This document shows, piece after piece, positions 27,665 to 36,212 of a stretch of DNA of 64,000 nt. The notes beneath the pieces were generated by a model. That model made no database searches and had not been told where the DNA came from. It saw only the letters and a list, made by a program, of their open reading frames with translations. Made by a program: the position numbers and the translations under genes. The DNA lies in assembly GCA_965220715.1 (NCBI GenBank), contig OZ244843.1, positions 4,774,001 to 4,838,000 of the forward strand. The letters are read 5' to 3'. The first letter of the stretch is position 1, and each line of letters begins with the position of its first letter. This stretch comes from Bin5 sp965220715. GTDB lineage: Bacteria > Chloroflexota > Anaerolineae > Caldilineales > Caldilineaceae.

Positions 27665-28651
27665 ATGAAAATCCTCGTAACCGGCGGCAGCGGTACAATC
27701 GGCGGATATGTCCTCAGAGAACTGCTCCTGGCCGGTCATTCCGTGGCCAGCTTCAGCCGCACTGCCCCCCGAGTAGACGGGGCAGGCTTCATCCAGGGCG
27801 ACATCATGGACCCCGGCCAGCTTACTCAGGCGTGCAAAGATCAGGACGCCGTGATCCATCTGGCGGCCGTGCCAGGCCCGGGACGGTCGACGCCGGCGCA
27901 ACTGCTCAACGTTAATGTGATCGGCACCGCCCATGTCCTCGAAGCCGCCATCCAGGCCGGCGTCGGCAAGGTGGTGTTTGCCTCTTCCGGCGCCGCCACC
28001 GGCTTCTCCTTCCAGAAACAGGAGATCGTTCCGCAATATCTCCCGCTCGACGAAGAGCATCCCTGCGAGCCACAGGACGAATACGGGCTGAGCAAGCTGT
28101 TGGCCGAACTGACCTGCAAGCGGTACTCCGCCGCATACCCCATCCAGACTATCTGTCTGCGCATCAATAACAACTGGTATCTCGAACGCGCCGGCGCCGA
28201 AGTGGCCGTGCGCTCCGGCTGGGCGCAGCAGTTCACGGTCGAAGAGCTATGGACCAAGCGTTATCGCAAAACAATAGACGACGCCGAAGGTGACTGGCCG
28301 ACGCCGGGTCCGCCGGCGCCGCGCAAGATACTGTGGGCCTTTACCGACGCACGCGACGCCGCGCAAGCCTTTCGCCTCGCCGTGGAGAATGACGCCATCA
28401 GGCACGAGGTCTTTCTCATCAACGGCGCCGACACCTGCTCCAAAGAGCAGACGCCGGCGCTCATCAACCGCCTTTTGCGCCCGTTCAGCGAAGCGGCCGC
28501 AAACCCAGCCGTTCCTGATATACCCTTAAGAGCGCCGTTGCTAGGTCATGCCTCACTCTGGTCGCACGCAAAGGCGACCCGCTTGTTAGGCTATCGCCCC
28601 AGATATACCTGGCGGCAGAGCGACTTTCATTCCTGGATAGAGCAAAGATGA
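27665..28651 (+). CDS. NAD-dependent epimerase/dehydratase
   Basis: Extended SDR of 328 residues. The cofactor motif is ILVTGGSGTIGGYVL, VIHLAAVPGP follows near residue 60, and the catalytic YGLSK comes after FASSGAAT. FTDARDAAQAFRLAVEN and the C-terminal LLGYRPRYTWR are typical of NAD(P)-sugar epimerases and uronate-type dehydrogenases. GAGAGG lies nine bases before the ATG. Its stop overlaps the ATG of the next gene (ATGA), so the two are translationally coupled. The 288-bp gap upstream shows only a short hydrophobic minus-strand frame without a start, which I do not call. Confidence 0.88.
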   Translation: MKILVTGGSGTIGGYVLRELLLAGHSVASFSRTAPRVDGAGFIQGDIMDPGQLTQACKDQDAVIHLAAVPGPGRSTPAQLLNVNVIGTAHVLEAAIQAGVGKVVFASSGAATGFSFQKQEIVPQYLPLDEEHPCEPQDEYGLSKLLAELTCKRYSAAYPIQTICLRINNNWYLERAGAEVAVRSGWAQQFTVEELWTKRYRKTIDDAEGDWPTPGPPAPRKILWAFTDARDAAQAFRLAVENDAIRHEVFLINGADTCSKEQTPALINRLLRPFSEAAANPAVPDIPLRAPLLGHASLWSHAKATRLLGYRPRYTWRQSDFHSWIEQR

Positions 28652-29802
28652 CTACAGAAAGAAAGATGGAGTTCTTCGGCGGCGGCTGGCGGCAAGTCGA
28701 CTCTGCGCAGGAGAAAAAATCCCCTGTCATCGACGCCCACTCCCACATCTTCCGCCGCTTTGCCACCGGCTCGGGCGCTGCCAGCGCCGCGCTCACGCGC
28801 AAACTTTGGCAGTACCACGTGCGCGATTTCACTGACTTCTGGCGTAAGAGCGACGGCGCCCGCGTGAAAGAGCCCCTGCTCGACTTCCCTTCCGACGACA
28901 TCAACGCCATGCCCGATGTCAACTTCCGCTTCGGCAGATACGGCCAGGCCGAGTTGACCGTGGACGGAGTCGACTACGTCATGCAGTTCTATCCCCCTGG
29001 CCTGGAGAACCTGGAGGCAACCCCCGAAAGAATGATCGCCGAAATGGAAGTCGCCGGCGTGGACCGGGGCGTGCTACAGAGCGACCACGTTTACGGCGCC
29101 AACATCAACCAGTACTACGCCGAGGCGTTGCGCCGCTACCCCGACCGCTTCATCGCGCTGGCGCAGATACGGGAAACGGAGGCGCATCAGGCGGACGAAC
29201 TGGCGCAACTTGAGCAAGCGGTTACGGAATTGGGATGCAAGGGGCTTTACTTCAGCGTGGAGCTATTCGCTTTGCGGGGCTATGTGGATCGGATCGACGA
29301 CGCCAAGTTCGAACCCCTGTGGCAGCTGGTGCGCCGCCTGGGGATTCCCGTCTTCTGGTATATCGACGCCCGCAAGCGCGATCGCGTCGCCGGCTTCATG
29401 GAGCGTGTCGCTGAGTTGAGCCGTTGGGCGCAGGCGCACCCGGATATCCCGTCGGTGATCACGCACGGGCTGGTGCCGTCCGCAATCATCCACGAAATTG
29501 GCATCCCCGATGAAGTAGTGAAGCTGCTGAAGCGCCCCAACATGAGTGCCGAGATCCTGATGCAGGCCAAGTGGCCCGAGTACCCCTTCACCGAAGGGCA
29601 GGAGATGCTCGAGTGGCTATGCACGCAAGTCGGCGTGGAAAAACTGATGTGGGGCTCGGACATGCCCTACAGCGGTGGCTACTGGTGCACATACAAGCAA
29701 TCCGTGGACTACATCCGTCTGCACTGTGACTTTCTTTCGACAGCGGAGAAGAACCTGATCCTGGGCGGCAATTCGGCGCGGATGTTTGGCATCGGCGGTT
29801 AG
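28648..29802 (+). CDS. Amidohydrolase family 2 (metal-dependent hydrolase)
   Basis: A 384-residue TIM-barrel hydrolase or decarboxylase of the amidohydrolase_2 family. VIDAHSHIF near residue 27 supplies the HxH metal pair, SVITHGLVPS a further histidine region, and MWGSDMPYSGGYW the catalytic aspartate near residue 342. Relatives hydrolyse lactones or decarboxylate aromatic acids. Coupled by a 4-bp overlap to the epimerase gene, which would produce a lactone or keto compound; a sugar-lactone hydrolase is a reasonable but unproven role. Confidence 0.85.
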   Translation: MTTERKMEFFGGGWRQVDSAQEKKSPVIDAHSHIFRRFATGSGAASAALTRKLWQYHVRDFTDFWRKSDGARVKEPLLDFPSDDINAMPDVNFRFGRYGQAELTVDGVDYVMQFYPPGLENLEATPERMIAEMEVAGVDRGVLQSDHVYGANINQYYAEALRRYPDRFIALAQIRETEAHQADELAQLEQAVTELGCKGLYFSVELFALRGYVDRIDDAKFEPLWQLVRRLGIPVFWYIDARKRDRVAGFMERVAELSRWAQAHPDIPSVITHGLVPSAIIHEIGIPDEVVKLLKRPNMSAEILMQAKWPEYPFTEGQEMLEWLCTQVGVEKLMWGSDMPYSGGYWCTYKQSVDYIRLHCDFLSTAEKNLILGGNSARMFGIGG

Positions 29803-29926
29803 CGGGACGAGAAGTTACTGAGCACTGGTCATCCACCGTACTAATGTGGATCTCAAATACATGACAGGACATATAGATTTAAATTGACGGAAATCGCTTC
29901 TCGACTTCTAGCGAAGTTCAGACGAA

Positions 29927-29950
29927 AATGCGACCATGAATGGTCGCATT
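29927..29950. terminator. Perfect 11-bp inverted repeat, candidate bidirectional terminator
   Basis: AATGCGACCAT and ATGGTCGCATT pair perfectly around two bases. It lies between the convergent amidohydrolase and hicBA genes. The T-runs on either side are weak, so it may instead be a binding site. Confidence 0.4.
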
Positions 29951-29986
29951 GCTGTAGCTCTAATGTATTCACTTATTCCTGTCGTG

Positions 29987-30220
29987 TCACTTGAAAAGAG
30001 AATCAGGCAATTCGGACTGCCTGATTATGCTCTTTAATGTCCCAACGGGGATTTAACTATGGTTGGGAACGACAACATCTAACTCACTTGTTTCTCCTGC
30101 CTCATTTCTTTTTCGCTTACTAAAGATAACATGGCTTCCGCTCTGTCTTTTCTCTTCAAATCCATTATCCAGCAGTACTCGACGGACCTTCCTAAAAGAT
30201 CTAGGGGGCAGCCCAGGCAT
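29987..30220 (-). pseudogene. hicA: Second hicA-type toxin, interrupted by in-frame TAA
   Basis: The ATG at 30220 lies inside the end of hicB. The frame reads MPGLPPRSFRKVRRVLLDNG, then RQSGSHVIFSKRKRN with the HicA-type histidine, then DVVVPNHS, and meets TAA at 30055-30053 after 55 residues. Immediately after, the same frame continues IPVGTLKSIIRQSELPDS and ends with TGA at 29989-29987, giving the normal 77-residue HicA length. The interrupted codon is the one expected to be Glu or Lys, one base from TAA. The break sits at the same structural position as in the other hicA of this window. Confidence 0.72.
30001..30026. repeat. Perfect 9-bp inverted repeat inside the hicA 3' remnant
   Basis: AATCAGGCA and TGCCTGATT pair around an 8-nt loop. 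On the minus strand these bases would encode the IIRQSELPDS part of the interrupted hicA. It could be part of the convergent termination region. Confidence 0.4.
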
Positions 30221-30506
30221 ATTCAAGTTCTAATTCGTACAACGCCTGATTGTCTTCTTTGCCGATTAGAGTGCTACTGATCTTTGGTTTTTCATGCCCC
30301 TCGGCAAACAGTTCTGGATTAAAACGAGCAACTCGCTTTACAAAATCTTCAATGGAGTAAGTCTCGAGAAGTAAATGTAGTGCTTCATGCAAGTTGTCGA
30401 ACGCTTCCTCTAGAGTTCTTCCCTGACTTGCTACCTCCAATTCCTCGCAGCGCGACACATACCAGTCACCCTCTTTCCATGCCGAGCACCTAAGTGTCCA
30501 TTTCAT
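30201..30506 (-). CDS. hicB: HicB-like antitoxin (second pair)
   Basis: A 101-residue protein with the HicB/UPF0150 core: WTLRCSAWKEGDWYVSRCEELEVASQGRTLEEAFDNLHEALHLLLET. The remaining 45 residues (FNPELFAEGHEKPKISSTLIG...) carry no clear DNA-binding domain. It starts at ATG 30506 behind AAAGGA; GTG 30527 is possible. It overlaps the downstream hicA by 20 bp, an order (hicB then hicA) opposite to the first pair, so the two pairs are not recent copies of each other. Confidence 0.78.
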   Translation of the reverse strand: MKWTLRCSAWKEGDWYVSRCEELEVASQGRTLEEAFDNLHEALHLLLETYSIEDFVKRVARFNPELFAEGHEKPKISSTLIGKEDNQALYELELEYAWAAP

Positions 30507-30666
30507 TGGTGCTCTGATTCCTTTCACTCGCCCCTCAATTTTTCTTTCGCAACTCTATCACATGATGGCAAAGATTGTTAAGTATCAACGAGGAGCACGG
30601 CTTTCGTTTTGTATTCCTTAAAGCGAATACGGCTTCGTCATCTGTCAAGAAGCACCGTGTGTCAAT

Positions 30667-31449
30667 TTAAGTGTTTGGGTCCCCTAACTGTTGCAGCGCG
30701 GCCTCGGCGCCGGCCGAGACGAAGCCCAGATCCCCGCCAATCGTCAACAGTCGCAAATTCGGCGCATACTCCTTTACCCAGGCGATACCGGCCGCAGCCC
30801 CGCCCAATACGTCCACCGGGAAGCCGGCCGGAATGCCATTAGCGTCCCCGGCCCGCACAATCCTCTGAATCGTGCTGATGAACGCGTCGCTCTCCCAAGC
30901 GCCGAAAATGTCCATCGAAAGCGTAAGATCGTTGGGGCCGATAATGAAACCGTCAATACCCTCCAGCGCCGCGATCTCTTCAATAACATCAACCGCACGG
31001 TAATGTTCGACCTGAACAAAGACCAGGGTCTCATCGTTGGCAGTGCTCTGGTAAACGCGGTCATCGCCCCCGAACGATGGCATGAACGGACCGTAGCCGC
31101 GCACACCGTCCGGCGGATATTTGCAACCCGCCACAGCACGGCGAGCGTCGTCAACCGACTCGATCAGGGGGACCACGACGCCGTCGGCGCCACCATCGAG
31201 CGCCTGTTTTATCTCATCGGGCCGGTTGTCCTTCACCCTGACCATCGCCACCGTCGGCGTCTCCCGAACCATCCACAGAATGTAGCGCAACGACTCCACA
31301 TTGCGCGGGGAATGCTCCATGTCGATGCTCATCCAGTCGAAGCCGGCGCGCGCCACCGTCGCCGCCACCAGCGGATCGGTCGACGCGGACCATGTTCCGT
31401 AGACGGCCTCTCCTCCATGCAGTCGCTTCTTCAGATCCGAGCCTTTCAT
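30667..31449 (-). CDS. HpcH/HpaI family aldolase
   Basis: A class II (metal-dependent) aldolase of 260 residues, cleaving 2-keto-3-deoxy acids or related 4-hydroxy-2-oxo acids to pyruvate and an aldehyde. WMSIDMEHSPRN, the ligand glutamate in VVVPLIESVDDARRA and the aspartate in IIGPNDLTLSMD are family hallmarks. The arginine-containing VRGYGPF loop is also present. AAAGGAG precedes ATG 31449; a longer open frame upstream overlaps the next gene and is discarded. It starts four bases after the stop of the co-oriented hydroxyacid dehydrogenase gene, so they are co-transcribed and probably act in one sugar-acid route. Confidence 0.9.
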   Translation of the reverse strand: MKGSDLKKRLHGGEAVYGTWSASTDPLVAATVARAGFDWMSIDMEHSPRNVESLRYILWMVRETPTVAMVRVKDNRPDEIKQALDGGADGVVVPLIESVDDARRAVAGCKYPPDGVRGYGPFMPSFGGDDRVYQSTANDETLVFVQVEHYRAVDVIEEIAALEGIDGFIIGPNDLTLSMDIFGAWESDAFISTIQRIVRAGDANGIPAGFPVDVLGGAAAGIAWVKEYAPNLRLLTIGGDLGFVSAGAEAALQQLGDPNT

Positions 31450-31453
31450 GCCT

Positions 31454-32455
31454 TCAACTCCTTTGCAGCCGCCAGCGCGGCTTGACATTGTGGTTGACGT
31501 AAGAACGGGGCCAGCGTCCTTGAGCCAGCGCCAGCGCGGTCTCAACCGACAACCGCCAGCTGTCGTCCAGCGACTGATCGGTATAGCCGGCGATGTGCGG
31601 CGTGATGACAACATTGTCCAGGCTGAACAGAGGATGGTCCGCGGGCGGCGGCTCCTGCTCCATAACATCGATGCCCGCGGCCGCGATCCAGCCCTCAGAC
31701 AGCGCCCGGTACAGTGCCGCTTCGTCCACGACCGGCCCGCGTGAAGTATTGATCAGAATCGCCCTATGCTTCATCTGCCGCAGTTCTCGCTCGCCCATCA
31801 AATGGTGGGTCTCGTCCAGCAGCGGACAGTGGAGCGAGACGAAGTCGGAACTCGACAGTAGTTGCTCCATTGACGCCGGTTGCACGCCGTGTTCGGCCAT
31901 CACATCGGCGCCCACGAACGGGTCATGCGACAGCACCGTCATCTCGTACCCGCTCAGTTTGCGGTTCACCAGGCGCGCGATATGGCCGAAGCCGATCAAT
32001 CCCAGCGTCTGCCCCTGTAGATGCCAGCTTGGATAGGCTGCCTCCCGGTCCCAGATGCCCGTACGAACCACCCGATCCTGAATCGCGATTTGCCGCACTA
32101 CCGCCAGCAGCAACCCTATCGTATGGTCCGACACGCCATCGTTGAAGGCCTCCGGCGTGTTGGCGACGATGATTCCCCGCGCCGTCGCGGCGTCGATCGG
32201 TATGTTGTCGGTGCCGCTGCCTGTGCGAATCAGCGCGCCGCATTGGGGAATATCGGCCAAGCTCTCAGCGGTCACGATGAGGCTGCCGCCGAACACCCAC
32301 ACGACATCGGCGTCTCCGGCGCAGGCCGCCAACTGCGCACGCGTCTCACATTCCTGGAAAACAAACTCTATGTCGTGGCTTGCCATCGTCTCGGGCACCC
32401 ACGCGGGCAGCTCTTCCGGGTCCATATGGACCATGGCCACCTTGAATCGCGTCAT
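31454..32455 (-). CDS. D-isomer-specific 2-hydroxyacid dehydrogenase
   Basis: NAD-dependent oxidoreductase of 333 residues interconverting 2-keto and D-2-hydroxy acids. The Rossmann motif is GQTLGLIGFGHIARLV. The catalytic trio is visible: arginine in LINTSRGPVVDE, glutamate in DVMEQEPPPADHPL and histidine in VVITPHIAGYT. GGAGGAAAG lies directly before the ATG at 32455. It is followed by the HpaI aldolase four bases on and preceded by a second dehydrogenase 94 bp upstream. A glyoxylate/hydroxypyruvate-type or phosphoglycerate-like substrate is possible. Confidence 0.92.
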   Translation of the reverse strand: MTRFKVAMVHMDPEELPAWVPETMASHDIEFVFQECETRAQLAACAGDADVVWVFGGSLIVTAESLADIPQCGALIRTGSGTDNIPIDAATARGIIVANTPEAFNDGVSDHTIGLLLAVVRQIAIQDRVVRTGIWDREAAYPSWHLQGQTLGLIGFGHIARLVNRKLSGYEMTVLSHDPFVGADVMAEHGVQPASMEQLLSSSDFVSLHCPLLDETHHLMGERELRQMKHRAILINTSRGPVVDEAALYRALSEGWIAAAGIDVMEQEPPPADHPLFSLDNVVITPHIAGYTDQSLDDSWRLSVETALALAQGRWPRSYVNHNVKPRWRLQRS

Positions 32456-32549
32456 CTTTCCTCCGGTGATCTAAGTTTTCGGTCTCTTGTTGAAGGCCGC
32501 GTTGGTTTGCGAATGAGGACGCCGCGCCGCCACCTACGAAGCCCCAGCG

Positions 32550-33515
32550 TCAGCGCACCAGCGTTGTAACCAAATCCCCCGGCGGCTGACCCTTGGCGAT
32601 GCGCTCCACATTCGCGACTGCGGCCTCCATCCGTCTACGGGGCGTATCCGGCGTGTAACCCGATGAATGGGGCGTGAGTATGACATCTTCCTGTTGCAGC
32701 AGCGGGTGGTCAGCCGGCAGCGGCTCTTGCTCAAACACGTCCAACCCTGCTCCTTTAATCCAACCTTGTTGAAGCGCTTCCACCAGGGCCGCCTCATCGA
32801 CCAGTTCACCGCGCGCCACATTGAGCAGGACCGCCGTCGGCTTCATCAGCCCCAAGGCGCGCCCGTCGATCATGTGCCGCGTCGTCGCGTTAAGATGGAC
32901 ATGCAGCGACAGGTAGTCAGCCTGCGCCAGAACGCTATCCAGCTGCTCCGGCCCGCCCAAAAACTCAACATGAAACTCGTCCAACTCGGCTTGCGGGAAA
33001 TCCACCACGTCGATCGCCAAGATGCGCATGCCCAGCGGCCAGGCCCGCCGCGCCACCTCGCGCGCGCTGGCGCCAAAACCGATCAGCCCAAGCCTCTTGC
33101 CCGCCAGTTCTTCTCCAATCCTGCGTTGCCACCCCGCCGCACGATTGTGGTCGAGGTTCTTGGCGAAACAGAGGATCAGCATCACCACGTGTTCGGCCAG
33201 CGGCACCGCGCTCAGCCGTCCGGGCGAGTTTGCCAGCGGCAATCCCTGCTCCAGAAAGTAGGCCACATCGACTTTATCGGTGCCGTTGGTGGTAACATGC
33301 CAAAGTTTCACATCGGCCGCCAGCGCCGCGTCGATCAAGGCGCGCGTACCCACCGCGCCGCCCGGGTCGACAACAACGCCGACGCCCTCGAACTGTTCGG
33401 CCGGCGGCCTGTCAGGGTCGTAAACATCAAAAGGAAATCGCCCTTCGATCGCCTTGACAAAATCAGGGTAGGCGCCGTCCAATCCACTTGGCGCGCGCAG
33501 ATAGAGAACTTTCAT
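32550..33515 (-). CDS. D-isomer-specific 2-hydroxyacid dehydrogenase (parent of a truncated copy)
   Basis: A 321-residue NAD-dependent dehydrogenase. KRLGLIGFGASAREVARRA is the Rossmann motif, and the catalytic residues lie in LLNVARGELVDE (Arg), DVFEQEPLPADHPL (Glu) and ILTPHSSGYT (His). It differs clearly from its downstream neighbour, so they are not recent duplicates. The first 425 bp, together with sequence upstream, recur at 37461-38036 at roughly nine-tenths identity as a truncated copy. It lies downstream of a broken phytanoyl-CoA dioxygenase gene. Confidence 0.92.
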   Translation of the reverse strand: MKVLYLRAPSGLDGAYPDFVKAIEGRFPFDVYDPDRPPAEQFEGVGVVVDPGGAVGTRALIDAALAADVKLWHVTTNGTDKVDVAYFLEQGLPLANSPGRLSAVPLAEHVVMLILCFAKNLDHNRAAGWQRRIGEELAGKRLGLIGFGASAREVARRAWPLGMRILAIDVVDFPQAELDEFHVEFLGGPEQLDSVLAQADYLSLHVHLNATTRHMIDGRALGLMKPTAVLLNVARGELVDEAALVEALQQGWIKGAGLDVFEQEPLPADHPLLQQEDVILTPHSSGYTPDTPRRRMEAAVANVERIAKGQPPGDLVTTLVR

Positions 33516-33554
33516 CGCTTGTATACCTCTGACTGATGAAGAAAGTGAAGTTGA

Positions 33555-33846
33555 CTACGAAAGCCCCAGTTCCACCCACTTTGCGGTCATACGCCGGATG
33601 CGCGGATCCTCGCTATAGAGGAAATCATCGGTGAAGATCCGCTGCGGCCGGCTGTACTGATACCCCTCAATCGCCTCAAGGACGACCCGATGATTCTGCA
33701 CCAGCATATCAGTATCGGCAGCCTTCTGCGGTTCCGGGACATAATTCACGGCCAGATGGCGGCGGCCGCTCCTGCGGGCTGAACGCTTGCGGCAGCACCA
33801 GAAAACCAAAAGCCTGGAAGAAAGCGATCTGTTCTTCAGTTATCAT
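33555..33846 (-). pseudogene. Phytanoyl-CoA dioxygenase gene with large internal deletion
   Basis: ATG 33846, with AGAGG nine bases upstream, opens MITEEQIAFFQAFGFLVLPQ, the standard N-terminus of the PhyH family. After about 26 residues the frame shifts and the text becomes RRHLAVNYVPEPQKAADTDM ... RIFTDDFLYSEDPRIRRMTAKWVELGL, which looks like a PhyH C-terminus. The central 150 or more residues with the HxD and distal histidine iron ligands are missing. The joint is out of frame, so the gene is dead. A fragment of the same 3' end also occurs at 37968-38036. Confidence 0.65.
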
Positions 33847-33886
33847 CGGAGACCTCTGTGGATAGTTGATAGCGCAGTTTCAGCGG

Positions 33887-34768
33887 CTACCGTGGTTCGA
33901 GCAGCTGGCGCAAATGGGCGATATTGCGCGGCAGGGACACGCGCGGATCCTCTTCACCCTGATACTCAAGCAACATAAAGCCATCATAGCCGAGATGACC
34001 CAGTTCAGCCAGAATGGGCGGCAGATCGATCACGCCGCCATCGAGATCGGTCCCGGTATAGCGTTGACCGCCGTCCCCATCCAGATAGCGCGCCCGCTGC
34101 TCACCGGGCGCGAGCGGGCGGCTGTTCTTGACATGCACGTGGGCGACATGGGGCGCCATCGTGTGAAGCGTCTCCAGCGGATCCTCGTCAACGAACAGCG
34201 ATGCCGCGCAGTCGTAGATCAGCCGGAAGCCAGGCGAATCGACCTGCGCGCAGATGTCGCGGCAGTCTGCCCCGCGTCCCATCAGCGGACGGCTGGGCGG
34301 GTAGTCGACGTTCTCCGAAATCAACGTTACGCCGACCGACTGGGCGCGCTCGGCGCAGACGCGCAGTCCGTCAACCATCCAGGCGCGCTGCTGCACCAGA
34401 GGCCACGCCTCTTTGGCGACCCCCGGCACGATCATGCCCAACGCGCTGCCCATCTCGGCGATGCGGTCGATTTGCGCGTACACCTCGTCAATCGCGGCGC
34501 CGCACTCGTCCGGCGGCAGCGCCACATCAGAGAAGAAGATATAGGAGACTATCGGCAGACCGGCGTCCTCCGCCAGCCCCCGGACATACTCCGGTGGGCA
34601 GCCCTCCCAGTACTGGTGCATCAATTCCAGGCCGTCAATATCCAGAGTGCCACAGAGCGCGATCACATCCTCGCGACTGAGGGAGCCAGCGTGGGGCCTG
34701 GGGTGGACATTGCCTTCCCGCAAGGCCCAATCTGCGTTGTAATCGGTCATCGTTATACGGCCTGCCAT
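33887..34768 (-). CDS. TIM-barrel sugar phosphate isomerase/epimerase
   Basis: A 293-residue xylose-isomerase-like barrel. Likely metal ligands: glutamate in TLISENVDYP, aspartate in FRLIYDCAASL, histidine in AHVHVKNSRP, and glutamate in FMLLEYQGEEDP. Extra N-terminal residues from an in-frame start at 34798 would overlap the opposite-strand gene; ATG 34768 is preferred. It lies 40 bp upstream of the broken PhyH gene on the same strand and may head an operon down to the aldolase. It shows only family-level resemblance to the other two barrels in the window. Confidence 0.82.
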   Translation of the reverse strand: MAGRITMTDYNADWALREGNVHPRPHAGSLSREDVIALCGTLDIDGLELMHQYWEGCPPEYVRGLAEDAGLPIVSYIFFSDVALPPDECGAAIDEVYAQIDRIAEMGSALGMIVPGVAKEAWPLVQQRAWMVDGLRVCAERAQSVGVTLISENVDYPPSRPLMGRGADCRDICAQVDSPGFRLIYDCAASLFVDEDPLETLHTMAPHVAHVHVKNSRPLAPGEQRARYLDGDGGQRYTGTDLDGGVIDLPPILAELGHLGYDGFMLLEYQGEEDPRVSLPRNIAHLRQLLEPR

Positions 34769-34888
34769 AGTTCGGTCCGTTTCCCTTCCGATTGACACTT
34801 CTTACAGGAATTTATGCAGTATGTTATAGCAGTTATTTCTGGGGCAGAATCCTGCAAGTTACACCATTTTACTTCAAGGAGGAACAAC

Positions 34889-35295
34889 ATGAGACCGATT
34901 TTGGGCTACTTCTGAAAATCCTGGCGGCCGCGATCTATCTACTGTTCATCAGCACACAACTTTACGATCCCTTGTCAGCCGGCGGGGGCGGAGTAATCAG
35001 GCGGATTCTCAATCCACTGATGGTCCTGGGGCTGGCTGTTGCGATCGTTAGCTCCTACAATCGAAAACGCAATGTTGACAACGTTGGCGAGGACCGTGTA
35101 AGTCGGGAATACCTGGAAGCAAACTGCGCATTCTACCTTGGTATTACGCTCATAGCCGGTATGCTGTGGAACTGGATAGGCTCTGAATGGCCGGTTCCAG
35201 AAAACATAATTGCACCACTATGGACCGTGATCGATTTGATATTCCCGCTGTTGCTTTTCGCGGTGGGCACGCACTGGATGCGGAGCAGTGAATGA
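34889..35295 (+). pseudogene. Small four-helix membrane protein with a frameshift near its start
   Basis: AAGGAGG stands six bases before ATG 34889, but that frame reads MRPILGYF and stops at TGA 34913-34915. The adjacent frame continues KILAAAIYLLFISTQLYDPL and then three more hydrophobic helices to 35295. Adding one C between 34912 and 34913 restores MRPILGYFLKILAAAIYLLF, a natural membrane-protein start. So one base has probably been lost, by mutation or assembly error. Without repair the long frame has only a TTG start at 34792 with no ribosome-binding site. No functional family recognised. Confidence 0.6.
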
Positions 35296-35356
35296 GTCTC
35301 AGTTGGCGAAACCTTGCGGACTGCCGGACAGTTGCTTACAAGATTCCCCCTCACGT

Positions 35357-36160
35357 TTAGCCACGCTCACGATCCTGCGAAAAATCATAGTCGGACATAT
35401 CGGGCGTGAAGCCGCGCAGCGTCCAGCCGCCGTCCACGTAGATGATCTGGCCGGTGACCATCGCAGCGTCGTCGCTTGCCAGAAAGACTCAAGGTCCTAC
35501 GTAGTCCTCCACAGTGGCGACGCGGCCGGCGGGCGTGATCGCACTCCATTTCTGGTCGTAGTCGGGATCATAGCCGCGGTTGCGCTCGGTGCTGGTGGCC
35601 GTCGGCGCGATGGCGTTGACGCGCACTTCAGGCGCCAGTTCGAGCGCCAGTTGTCGGGTGAGCGCCTCCAGCCCACCCTTGGCCATCGTGTAGCTGGAGT
35701 GCGCCGGGATCATCAGCTTGGCCGCGATGGAGCTGATATTGATGATCGAGCCGCTGCCCTGCGCTTGCATCTTGCGGGCAGCCGCGACCGAGCCGAAAAA
35801 AGGGCCGCGCAGATTAGTATCGACCACGTCGTTGAAGTCCTCCTCGGTGATCTCGAAGGCGTGACCGAAACGGGTACGGGCCGCGTTGTTGACCAACACA
35901 TCCAGCCGTCCAAAGCGCGCACAGACGGCGTCCACCAGTTGCTCGAACTCCGTCTTCGAACCGATGTCGGCCTGAAATGGCTCGGCCTCCCCGCCCGCCT
36001 CCCGTATGCGGGTGCAGGTGCTTTGTGCGCCGTCGGCATCCGTCTTGTAGTTGACGGCAACCCGCGCCCCGGCCGCGGCCAGGCCGACCGCCAGCCCCTG
36101 GCCTATCCCCTTGCTCGCACCTGTGACCAGCGCCACCTTTCCCGAAAGTTTACCTTGCAT
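35357..36160 (-). pseudogene. SDR oxidoreductase with in-frame TGA
   Basis: A classical SDR: VALVTGASKGIGQG at the start, NNAAR near residue 92, catalytic serine in INISSIAAK with YTMAKGG, and VNAIAPTATSTE. The frame stops at TGA 35491-35489 after residue 223 (DYVGP), but the next codons in the same frame give VFLASDDAAMVTGQIIYVDGGW, the conserved SDR C-terminus, and end in TAA at 35359-35357 (267 codons in all). One codon, expected to be a small residue, has become TGA. The truncated product lacks the dimer-forming C-terminal strand. Enzyme family is sure; whether it still works is not. Confidence 0.8.
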
Positions 36161-36212
36161 AGCAATACCTTTGTTGCCAGCGGCTGATTCCGTTTCTATC
36201 CCCTATCCACTC

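Noticed and set aside
20234..36160. Stop codon reassignment as the cause of the interrupted genes
   Set aside because: TAG, TAA and TGA are all involved and each also ends normal genes in the window, so no single reassignment explains them.
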